Assembly (NCBI GenBank): GCA_016098155.1
Contig: JAAAJB010000089.1
Span: 1-64,000 of the forward strand
Direction of reading: 5' to 3'
DNA length: 64,000 nucleotides
From: Actinomortierella ambigua
Lineage: Eukaryota; Mortierellomycota; Mortierellomycetes; Mortierellales; Mortierellaceae
The notes beneath the pieces were generated by a model. That model ran no database searches. It was not told where the DNA came from and saw only the letters and a list, made by a program, of their open reading frames with translations. The first letter of the stretch is position 1. Each line of letters begins with the position of its first letter. A program made the position numbers and the translations under genes. Of this stretch, positions 12,327 to 24,060 are shown one piece after another.

Positions 12327-13195
12327 ATGTCTTCCTCTGTCTACGTTGCCCCTTCATCCGCCAAGGCGATCAACCAAGTCCACCGATTGAGGGACCGCGC
12401 ACGCTATGATCAAGAAACCATCCATGCAATCTTGGACGCGGGACTTGTTGCTCACGTAGGATTCACCCTTCCCCCCGGCATGGCAGAGGAAGATGATTGG
12501 CCCTTTGTCCTCCCGATGATCTACGGCCGCATTGACGATACCATCTATATCCATGGGTAACAGATTTGGGTTTTTTGGGTTCCCGCTTAGGCATCTTTTT
12601 GCCAGACTCCCGACATGCCTTCGCCTACTCACCATCTTGTTTCTTTTTTTTTTTTTTTTTTCAAAAACATCCTGCATATCAATATTGTCTAAAAAAAAAA
12701 AATAGATTCGTGAGTGGCCGCATGATGAAGGCCCTCGCTAGCCCTGACCAGCCCAAGGTATCGGTCACGGTGACGCTGGTGGACGGGATCGTGGTGGCCA
12801 TGTCCCCGTTCAACAGCGCGATGAACTACCGCACAGCCTGTCTCTTTGGCCACGGGCGCCTGGTGACGGACGACGAAGAGAAGGACAAGGCCCTGACCGC
12901 GATCACGAACCATGCCTTCAAGGCCGATCGCTGGTATGACTCGCGACCGTCGAACAAGATTGAGCTCAAGTCGACCAAAGTCATCGCGGTCCAGATCGAA
13001 AAGGCCTCGGCCAAGATCCGCGCCGGCCAGGCCAAGGACGAGGTCAAGGAGATGACGGACGACGAGCTGATCACCAAGTACTGGTCTGGCATCGTGCCGA
13101 TGAAGACCGTGTATGAGACACCCATTGCTACCGACTACAACAAGGCGCCCGTGCCTGCGTACCTTTTGGAGCTCAACGACAATGTACAGCAATGA
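12327..13195 (+). CDS. Pyridoxamine 5'-phosphate oxidase-like FMN-binding protein
   Basis: Two exons, 12327-12556 and 12706-13195, encode 239 residues. The intron contains T- and A-runs and is removed by GTAACA...AATAG, giving IYIHG-FVSGRMMKAL across the junction. The layout (DRARYD, ILDAGLVAHVGF, PMIYGRIDDTIYIHG, SVTVTLVDGIVVA, NYRTACLFGHGRLV) is that of the Pyridox_ox_2 split-barrel flavin-binding family, often annotated as flavin-nucleotide-binding or NimA-like. Cofactor and substrate are unproven; the family contains proteins that bind FMN, haem or neither. The stop is followed at once by A/T-rich sequence with an AATAAA motif. The next gene begins 106 bp downstream on the same strand. 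Confidence 0.82.
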
Positions 13196-13301
13196 AATAA
13201 AAATTCCTTTTTTTTTGCCACCATATTTTTTTTTCTCACAAGAGTACAATGTCTTTTGGCAACAACAATCTCGTCCACAATTACTGCACATCACATTCAT
13301 C

Positions 13302-14431
13302 ATGCTGTTTAAATCGTCACAGCCGAAGGATTGGGAATCAGTGCTTAGCAAGTACATCATTGCCCTTGAACACCATGTTGCTGGCAAGCGCGACAACGAG
13401 TTGCTGAAGCTTGACAAATGGTATCAAACGGAGCTACCCATTCTCCTCGCCAAACGAAAGCCGCTCCATATCGACTCCAAAGAGCTTGTCAAGCTCATGT
13501 CCTGGAAACTCAAAGTAAGCCTCCCTTCTCCCCCCCCCCTCTTTGACTCATACCTTTGCCAACTCTTCCTATCCATGTTCGTCTCCAACGCACACATTTT
13601 TAGTTGGCGTTACTCGTGTGCTTTTTATTTTTGGTAATGCGCAAGATGACCACAGAAGAAAAGAGTAAGGAACTGACTCACATTGCCTTTCCTCCCCTTT
13701 TTGCATATCCACTTTGTCACGCTTCTGCCGAACAATCCTACAATACAACCAACGAAACCCCCCCCCCTTCCCAGCGTGGCAAGTTTCGTCCCACACTTGC
13801 CAAACAAGCAGCATCGAATGCCGACAATGATGTCAAGGCCATCAGCGAGGCAGCATTCGCAGCACTGCATCAATCTGGCGTAAGACCCGCGATTGTCAAG
13901 ATGGCCGAGCTCAAAGGTGTGGGTCCCGCCACGGCCTCGGCAATCTTGTGTGCTGGTGCGCCCGACAAGGTGCCGTTCATGGCCGACGAAACCATGGAGT
14001 CTGTCCCTGGCCTCGGCACAATTGCCTACACGGTACCATACTACATGAAGTTTGCGGACAAGGTCATTGAAAAGGCCAAGGAGCTTCAGAAGAAAGGCTC
14101 GACCGTCAACACACCCCATCTGGTCGAGAAGGCCCTGTGGGTCGAATTCATGCTTGACAAGTATAACGTGTCCAAGGATGAGGACGAGGATGCTGGTCCC
14201 TCTACAGCTGTTACCAAGGACGCCGACAATGAGCTGGATGATGGCAAGGCTACGGGGGAAAAGTCATCAGCGACTGGCACCAAACGGAAGCGAGTGGTTG
14301 TTGCTGCATTGAAGCCTGATGATGTAGAAGACACTCCGGAAGCGTCGACACGGGCCAGTAAGAAGGTCGTGACCGACAGCATCGAGACGCCTGGAAGAAC
14401 GCGATCGTCCACGCGTTCACGTCGTACATAA
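13302..14431 (+). CDS. Conserved helix-hairpin-helix protein with basic C-terminal tail
   Basis: Two exons, 13302-13514 and 13775-14431, encode 289 residues. The junction gives MSWKLK-RGKFRPTL, a conserved signature of a eukaryotic family with a DNA-glycosylase-like helical fold. Next comes MAELKGVGPATASAILCA, a helix-hairpin-helix element, then FMADETMESV. The C-terminal 90 residues are acidic then basic, with a TKRKRVVV stretch that could be a nuclear-localisation signal, and end in RSSTRSRRT. No glycosylase catalytic Lys/Asp can be assigned with confidence, so enzymatic activity is not claimed. It may bind nucleic acid in the nucleus. The upstream gene ends only 106 bp away. Confidence 0.72.
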
Positions 14432-14541
14432 AAAAGAAATTAGGGGGAGGGGGAGGGGGCCTGAGGAATGAAGATTTTTCTGCTAGTGGATGCGGGGATA
14501 AGGGGCTCTGGAACGTGCAAGGTTGATTTTGTGTGATTTCA

Positions 14542-17500
14542 ATGATCCCTCCCCAACCTCACCACACCCGCCCTCTCCTCATCCATTGGACACCGAAAAT
14601 GAATGGCAGGTCATCAGCCGCCGGCATGCGTCAAGAATTGGCCTCCGCAGCGCCATCCACCAACGCTTCGCTGCAACAAGCTCAAAGACAGTCCCTGGCG
14701 ACCGAGCTCCCGCTCGAGATCCTCCACCTGATAGTACCTCACCTCATATCTCCGCGCTCCCTAGCAGACCTCTGGCACTGGGCGTGCTGCTGTAAGAGGC
14801 TGTACACGCAGCTTTGGGAGAGCCGTTGCCACACAAATGATAGCGTTGCTACGGCGGCTACTGCCGGCCCTGTAATAGTGCATCGACCGTCCGAGTCGTG
14901 GTCTGTGGTCCTGCGAACACTGTATGACCCAGTACCAGACGATGTGCCCTTCGACGACTACACCAAGAATTGGGATATAAACGTGTCTGTAAAAGCAACA
15001 GCAGGAGAGGAACAAGAGAGCACTTTTCTTCGCGACATGACTATTGTTCGACGCCGTCTCGAGTTCTTTCGGCTTGTCTCTTCACCTATTGAGAGGCGAG
15101 AACGTGCTCACGCAACCTTGAGTGTTTGCACGTCCAGTGACGCTTATTATTCTTTTGGGGATCGCCTGAATATCTGTGTGCTCTTTGAGATGAGCGCTCA
15201 ACATGGTAATGGCATGACTCCCGTCGCATTCTTTTGTTTTGCTGGATATTGTTTTGTTTGTTTTTGTTTGCTGCGATCTGGATGGGAGATACTCATCGAG
15301 TTCCAAACCACCCTTTTTTTTTTTTTTTTTTTGCTGGCTTGTACTATTCTTACCTCCCTCTCTCCTCGTTTGTGTTTGCTATGCACTTACCCTAGTAAGG
15401 AAGAACTTGGGGGTGTTGGCTGCACATTGTGCAGAAGAAAACTGGAGCTTTTTCCTCAGTCAATCCTTCCTGATTGGCATCGCGGCCGGGAAGAGCCCTT
15501 CCAGCCCATTTCCAGTGGAGTGGCCCTCGATGCGTGGCGCCATGATGGATGATCGCCAGCAAGCATCACCTATTGCAGTCGACCAATGGCGATCATGTAT
15601 CATCTCTGAGATTTGCCGTATCATAGCTCAGCTTGCAAGCCAAGGTAAAAGAAAGAAAGAACGTACCACAGAGAGAGGCCCCGAACAAAGAAAAAAAGAT
15701 AACCACATATCCAGCATCAAAGGAGAAAAAGAATAGGTTCTAACCACACCCCATTCCCCCATCTGCCAACACAAACACACCAGACATCATGATCCTAAGT
15801 AGTATTCAAGACAACGAATATCGATCCATGGAGTGGTTGGCAGCACTCGTGTTTGATCGCCTTGCCCATGCCTACGACTCTGTGCAGTCCAACCACTACC
15901 TGCTACGATGGCCTATCCTCCTTATTTTCCAGATCCTCTTTTGTGGCTCCATTGCGTCGACACTCCGCGTCGCTCGACAATCAACAGTGGAGGCGCCTGC
16001 TGCTGCCCCAAAGGCCAACACAAGGAGCGTTCCTGGTCAAGCCACCATCGAAGAACGACAACGGGCCAGAACGACCTCGAATTTCTCCATCGTGGGCACT
16101 GCTGCTGCTGCTGCCACTACTACGACTGCTATTACTACTACGACTGCTACGTCAACTACCACCACTGGTATGGTGACGCGTCGACGCAATCTACCACGGT
16201 CTCACTATATCCCAATCTGGTTCAACAGTGCTGTCGAAAGCCACACGAGTGCCCGGCGCACCATCTACCAACGTATCGTTCCCATCCCGTTGATCCCGCC
16301 ACCATTCTCTCCTGGGTTGGACGTGCTGAGCCGCTGGGTCTCGCGCATGGCACCACCACCACCATCATCAGCACGACTGCCGTCAGCTCCAAGGTTAACA
16401 CCATTGGTAGGCGGCGACAGTGACAGCGATAGAAGAGCTGTCAGTGGTGGGGCGCATGACCAGTCCGCCAAAGACCTCAATACAGCAAAGAAGGCAAAGG
16501 CAAAGACAAAGGCAACGCAACAGGCACCGGGACGAAGTTATCGGCTGTTGGGGAATCAATGGAGAGGGTTTTATGCATATCAGGAGCTGGAGATTGTGCA
16601 CGGGTGGCCGAGAGATGAAGAACCACCGGCACCATCCTCTTCATCCTCACCATCATCATCATCGCCGTCAGTACTACCTCCAGTACCACGGCCACGGCCA
16701 CGACTATCAATGTCATCATCTGCGTCATCGTCGTGGACGCCGGGGGAGGCAGCACCAAATGGCTCAACGAGTCGTGTAGCCTACGCAGGAGGATTGGGAG
16801 GCATCGAGGGAGTCTGTGCTCAGCCGCCACCGCCACAGCCACTCCTACCAGCGCCGACGCCAACGCCGCCTGTGGTCACGCCCCACCATCACCACCAGCA
16901 CCCTACGCCATCACAACACCGGCGGACGAGGTCTCTGCAGGCGAACGAGCCGAGTCGGTACAATCACTTCTTGCCACGCAAGACACCGTCCAAGCTATGG
17001 GTGAAGGTCATGCGGTCGACGCGACTGGATGGGTGTATGGACGCGTACCTGTTTGAGGAGACGGTGTGCTTGGAGAATGTACATGGTGGACCACGTCGTG
17101 GCGTCGGCAGCAGCGGCAGCAGTAGTAAGAATAGTAATAGTGGTAGTAGCTACCAACACCAAACACCCCATCGCCGCCGTCGCGTTCATGGCCGTGACCT
17201 TGACAGTGACAGTGACCGCGACCATGGTTGTTGTCGGCCTAGAACCTTGACTCATCCGCAGCATGTCCGCGACCTGATGGATGTCGATCGGCATTTCACG
17301 CGCCTGAACCGCCTAAGGGAGCTCGATGACGAAGGTCTCCCGCCTTGGACACCCCCCTTCAGGCCCATGGCTGGGGCTGGAGGAGGAGTAGGAGCAGGCG
17401 CAGGCGCAGGCGATGCCCGGGAAGCCCACGCATCGTCGTCGTCATCGTCATCCTGTGAGGACCAAGTGCCGCTGTGCGATGATCTTCACCGCAGGCGGAA

Positions 17501-18230
17501 CTGGAGGCATCAGACGCTGTTTTCGGGCCACGGACGGGATGCGTGTGGGTATTTTGGGATCCGAGGCGTGTTGTCGCAACGGACGGGATTTGTTCGGTTC
17601 ATCAAGACCTATTTCGTGGTGCTGCCGAATCAGGACCAAGGACCTCTGGGAGGAGCGGCGACAGCGGATGGAGCAGCAGCAGCAGCAGCAGGAGGTGGTG
17701 GAGTTCATGGGAATGGAACTACACATGTTGTGGACGCAGCCTGGACACAGGGATACGATGGTCGCGATCCTCGGAAGCGAACACCGGGACAGTGGGAGTT
17801 CCCTGAGGGAGAAGTGATTGATGAAAGCGAGGAGGAGGACGATGACGATGACGAGGATGAATTGGACGGGTTGTACCATGGAAGCAACGTGACGGACGGA
17901 GCATCGCACAATGGCGAGGACGAAGACTTTTGGGATGTAGACACGTTTGGATGGTGCTACCGCGGGTACCTCGACGACGGGGGCGACGACGGAAGGCGAC
18001 AAACAGAGACCATGGACAGGTCCGGGAAAGGACCGAAGCGGGCCAAATGGCCCGCGTCGAAGACAGCCGGTAACGACAACGACGACAACAACAACAGTGG
18101 TGGAGACGACGACGGCGATGAGGGAGTGCGACCACGGATCGGTGGTGCAGGCATTCTCGGCAAGTGGTGCGATATGCATGGCGGAGGGCCATTCTGGCTC
18201 TTCCATCGTGACCTTGACGAATTTTACTGA
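14542..18230 (+). CDS. Large F-box protein with low-complexity insertions
   Basis: Three exons, 14542-15205, 15396-15644 and 15784-18230, give about 1,119 residues. A second ATG at 14599 is an alternative start. An F-box-like segment (ELPLEILHLIVPHL and then LADLWHWACCCKRLY) lies near the N-terminus, implying recruitment of substrates to an SCF ubiquitin ligase. The rest is lineage-specific: short aromatic blocks (NQWRGFYAYQELEIVHGW, KLWVKVMRSTRLDG, GVLSQRTGFVRFIKTYF, WCYRGYLDD, GPFWLFHRDLDEFY) separated by Ala/Thr, Ser, Pro, His, Gly and Asp/Glu tracts. One hydrophobic stretch (RWPILLIFQILFCG) occurs early in exon 3. The aromatic blocks suggest one folded domain interrupted by disordered inserts. 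No partner can be named. Confidence 0.7.
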
Positions 18231-18367
18231 AAGTAGCTGACCCAGAATTGAATATTGTACATGCTTTAATGGAGAAATGATAAATATGGTGCTTGTCTAT
18301 GTATATAAAAACACGCTGTGACTGGGGGATGCCTGCGTCCCTTTTTTTTCGTTTTCGGTTTTTTATT

Positions 18368-20320
<1,953 letters not shown>

Positions 20321-20840
20321 GGTGAATTGCAATGAGTATGGGAATGAGTAAGGAGTAGGTGAATGAGGAATGAAAATAAAAAATCTTGGAAACTAGACTT
20401 GGTTATATAGGCAAGAAGCAAGAGAGATAATCAATCAGCTCGATCTTATCGCTGGTGCGAAAGACCACTTCTATACAAAATTCGGTTCCTGAAACTTTGT
20501 GCCCAATTTTTTTGGGTAGAGAATTTGAGCGGTAAATTATTCAACACTATGCGCAAGATTTTAGGGGTATGAAAAGAACTTTTATTGGGGTTTTATATGG
20601 GTCACTTCAATGTAGAGATATGAATGAGAATAGAGAGTGTGTAACATTATTCGATCCGGCGAATAAGACAGAATGGGCAAAAGGTGAAAGGGAGGGGGAA
20701 GAGGAGGGGCGAAGCTTCATCTCTAAAAGAAAGGATGAGATCAACTCAACCCGAAGAGAAAGAAACCGTTTCCAAAATCCCTCTCATCCATGCTAAATGT
20801 CGCATGCCTCTTTTTTGGTATAGAAAAATGCGCCAGCGCT
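20321..20840. other. LYS12 promoter side and chitinase 3' side
   Basis: No gene. The left part should be the LYS12 promoter and leader, and the right part the 3' untranslated region of the chitinase gene. Purine-rich open frames of 60-75 codons are present but look non-coding. Confidence 0.5.
20403..20409 (-). promoter_or_regulatory. TATA-like box upstream of LYS12
   Basis: The minus strand reads TATATAA here, 83 bp upstream of the LYS12 start codon, a plausible distance for a TATA box with a short leader. It is called from motif and spacing only. Confidence 0.4.
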
Positions 20841-22499
20841 TTAGCAGGCACCCTGATCGCTCCAGACGCCCCAGGCGTTGGTGACGGAGGGCTCATCACC
20901 CTGGGTCCACCACTTGTTGCTAAACAGGTGACCAGCATGGACGACCTTGGTGTTGGTGTTGGCATAGACGGTAGCAATGTTCCAGTTAGCAACACCGGTG
21001 CACTTGCCGGGGTTGGGGGTGACACCAGGGGAGGTGGAGGTGGAAACTGGGACGGTGGTGGTGGAGGTGGGGACGACAGCGGTGGTGGTGGTGGGGCGGG
21101 GGGTAGGGATGGGGCAGTTGCTGGTGCACTTGATCTGCTGCAGGACGTTCAACAGCTCGTTGTTGTAATCGTAGGTCATGTCCCAGTACATCACACCACG
21201 GAGACCGTCAGCCTTGGCCTTCTGGACCTTGATGGCGAGCGACTCGGGATCATCGTACGAGATGAAGGTCTTGTCGGACTGGCGGAACAGCCATGGGGTC
21301 TTGGTGCCCTCGTCCCAGACGCGGGTCCAGCCGGCAACGGGGGTGGTCAAGCTGGTGGTCAGGATGGCCTCACGGACCTCCTTCCACTTCCACATACCAC
21401 TGTAGACGGAGCCCTCGTTACAGAAGAAGTTGGGCTCGTTCGAGTCCGAGGAACCACCCTTGGGGGTGACGTTGGTCTTGGGAGCGAAAATCGAGCGAGG
21501 CGAGGCAGCGACCATGTCGACGGTGGCGGTCATCGAGCGACCGTAGAAGGCAGTACCCATGACCAGCTTGCTCTTGGGCCAGCCAGCCTGGAGCCAAGAG
21601 TTGATGGACTGGTTGTACGAGAATGGGTCAGCACCAGGGACAACGTCGAAGGGAGCGTTGGGGCCAGTGGTGGCGGACCAGCCGCCCATGATGTCGTAGG
21701 CCATGATGTTGATGAAGTCGTAGTAGGGGTGGAAGGCCGAGACATCGGTCATAGGCTGTCCGTTGGTGCCATCGAAGGGCATGACACGGACGGCAGCCGT
21801 GAGCAGCTTGCGGTCAGTGGGGAACTCGGCATCGAGAGCGGCACGGAGCTCACGGAGGAGGATCAGGTAGTTGGCCGAGTCGTTAGGGCTGACCTGGTTG
21901 CAGATGGCGGCGCCACGACCGGGGTACTCCCAATCGATATCCAAACCGTGCATTCCCCAACCATCGGGATTCTCAGCATACTCAGGCAGAGTGTTCTTGC
22001 GGACAAAGACCAGGGCGTTGTTGATGAAGCGCTTGCGGGCAGCAGTGTCAGCGACAACGGACGAGAAGGTCTGGGAACCAGTCCAACCACCAATCGACAT
22101 CAGAATCTTGACACCAGAGGCGTTACCACGCTTGACCAGCTCCTTCATGGGGGTACCATCGTAGTAGCGGTCGAAGGTGATGGTGGCGGGGTCAGGGTTC
22201 TTCTTGATCAGGATACCGAAACCGTAGCTAAAAGTAGAGGATGAGATGGATCACAGCGTTAGCAACAGGACTAGGACCAAGCGGCTTAGCAACTTCTTTG
22301 GTAGTCTTCAGGTTTGGTGGTTGTGCTCAACTTACTTGATGTGGGTAACCTTGGTCATGTCAAGTGCGGCGACAGGGACGCGGCCCCATGGAACCCAGTA
22401 ACCAACGATGACCTTGTCATCGGCGGCCTGGCGCTTGGTGGGGGCGGCGGTGGCAACAGCAAGGGCGGCAGCAGCCAAGGAGAGGAAGGAGATCTTCAT
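20841..22499 (-). CDS. Secreted GH18 chitinase with C-terminal CBM5/12
   Basis: Two exons, 22499-22336 and 22227-20841, give 516 residues. A signal peptide (MKISFLSLAAAALAVATAAP) is followed by the GH18 barrel: VGYWVPWG (strand 1), KILMSIGGWTG (strand 3) and GLDIDWEYPG (strand 4) with catalytic Glu155. In the DxxDxDxE motif the first Asp is replaced by His148, while Asp151, Asp153 and Glu155 remain. MAYDIMGGW and GVMYWDMTYD are the later barrel motifs. A Thr/Pro-rich linker leads to a C-terminal aromatic module (about 460-516: VANWNIATVYANT, WWTQGDEP, WGVWSDQGAC) of the chitin-binding CBM5/12 type. The product should act outside the cell on chitin, in wall remodelling or nutrition. Long runs of C-ending codons suggest high expression. 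Confidence 0.93.
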
Positions 22500-22590
22500 A
22501 TTGGAGAGATTGGTGTGGAGGTTGTAGGGTAGAGGAGTGCAGCGGATGAGGATGAGGATGAGGAAACGAAAAGGAGGCGGAGAGGAACCT

Positions 22591-22597
22591 TTATATA
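22591..22597 (-). promoter_or_regulatory. TATA-like box of the chitinase gene
   Basis: The minus strand reads TATATAA (in the context TATATAAAGG), 92 bp upstream of the chitinase ATG. Motif and spacing fit a strong TATA promoter. Confidence 0.5.
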
Positions 22598-23210
22598 CTT
22601 CTTGAAGGCAGAGGAATTCTTTACAGAGCAAATCGATTTACATTCATCTTTAGCCTAGGAGGTGTATGTACCCACTTCGCTTGTTCCAAGACATGAAATA
22701 GAGTGAGCCATCATGAACGTAACAGAATTGAATTTGGCGACCACGACCCTTACTTTTTCTGGTTGTTTTGTTTGTTCGCATTGAAATGGTGTTGAGAATG
22801 ACAATCCAGGGGGGGGGTTACTGAGAGCTAGACCCTGCCTGGTACATTCTACTGCTGCTGTTTTTTTGTGTCTTGCGTTGTGGTAGTGTAAGTATGAAAG
22901 AATTGAACTGAATAGAACTGAAGGGCCTAAATCTAATGTTGACGACGAAAAGAAGGCTGAGAGCAAACATTAGGAGGAGAGGGACGATGGAGGAGCTGGC
23001 GTATGATTGGAAAAGATAAAAACGATCACGCGTCGGCAGTCGTACAAGTCCGAGCGACGACTAATTGTACATGTGGGTTGAGGAGAGAGGGTCTACACAG
23101 TAAACGAACTCAATGACTCTAGAGTTGGCCACAATCGACTACAACATCAACCTCCTTCCCTCCCCCCCTCTCTCTTTCCTTTTTCTTTCTTCATTGCTGA
23201 CTCCCCTTCC

Positions 23211-23213
<3 letters not shown>

Positions 23214-23244
<31 letters not shown>
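23214..23244 (+). repeat. (TC)n dinucleotide microsatellite
   Basis: An uninterrupted TC/CT array, followed after one base by a short further CT run. It lies within a longer pyrimidine-rich stretch. Confidence 0.9.
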
Positions 23245-23252
<8 letters not shown>

Positions 23253-23856
23253 TCACTCTGTCAGTCTTCATGTGCTCGTGTAGCCGAAGGCAGTATATAG
23301 TCGATTGTCGGGATGAGAGCGAAAAGGAGAAAAAGAAAAAAAAAAAAAAAAAAGGATGCCACGGGTGTAATTCCAATCACCCTTCACTCAGTTGCGGGTA
23401 CCTGGATCGTGCCTTTGGGTCGCGAGAGGGGAATGACGTACTACTACTACACTGCACTGCACTGTAATGAATTGCACTGTTCAGGGCACAGGGAGATGCA
23501 GCACTGGATAGCAGCAGCAGGGTTTGATTTGGGGGTGATCACTCTCCTTCGGTGCCTGAGAGCCCTCAGCGAGATCAACGATGGCAGGGATGGAAGGTCA
23601 CTACCCTCCCGACCACCACCCTCCCTTATTGTCGATTTTATTAATCTGCGTCGACGACCCATTTCCCCCTCCCCCACTGCTGCTGCACTTGCTGCTTTGC
23701 ATGCTATTGAGACACCACACCCTTGAAACCCACATTTTCTTTTCATAGATCAAGATTGTTTATCAAATGTACGCGCAGAATGGTATAGCCCGTTGAAGGA
23801 CAACAACAAAAACAAGGTTTTTATCGGAAAGTGGAGGGGGTGGAGGGGTGGAGGGA

Positions 23857-24060
23857 TTGGGAGCAGCCCTCCCCCCCCCCTTTTCTCCATGCTAACCGAC
23901 TTTTTTGTTTGTCGTGCTCCCCCCCCCCCCCCCCCCCCCCCCCTCCCCCCCTTTTTTTTTAACATGTCACCCCCCTTGGCGNNNNNNNNNNGGGGTTGGG
24001 GGCAGCCCCCCCCCCCCCCTTTTCCCCATGTAACCGGACTTTTTGTTGTTTGTGCCCCCC
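23857..24060 (+). repeat. Near-duplicate homopolymer-rich segments flanking the assembly gap
   Basis: About 65 bases at 23857-23925 (TTGGGAGCAGCC, C-run, TTTTCTCCATG, CTAACCGAC, T-rich, C-run) recur with small differences at 23996-24060 (TTGGGGGCAGCC, C-run, TTTTCCCCATG, TAACCGGAC). The copies sit either side of the N stretch. A C-run of 25 occupies 23919-23943. The arrangement looks like a collapsed or doubly read contig end rather than a natural tandem repeat. Confidence 0.65.
23982..23991. other. Assembly gap (10 N)
   Basis: Ten undetermined bases. True gap length is unknown; ten is often a placeholder. Confidence 0.99.

Noticed and set aside
13591..13634. A possible 30-base micro-exon inside the helix-hairpin-helix gene intron
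   Set aside because: Direct joining of the flanking exons gives the conserved KLK-RGKF junction, so an extra exon is not needed.
20790..22244. A 484-codon open frame on the plus strand opposite the chitinase
   Set aside because: It is the antisense shadow of the GC-rich, codon-biased chitinase exon: Gly/Val/Asp-rich, with no domain.
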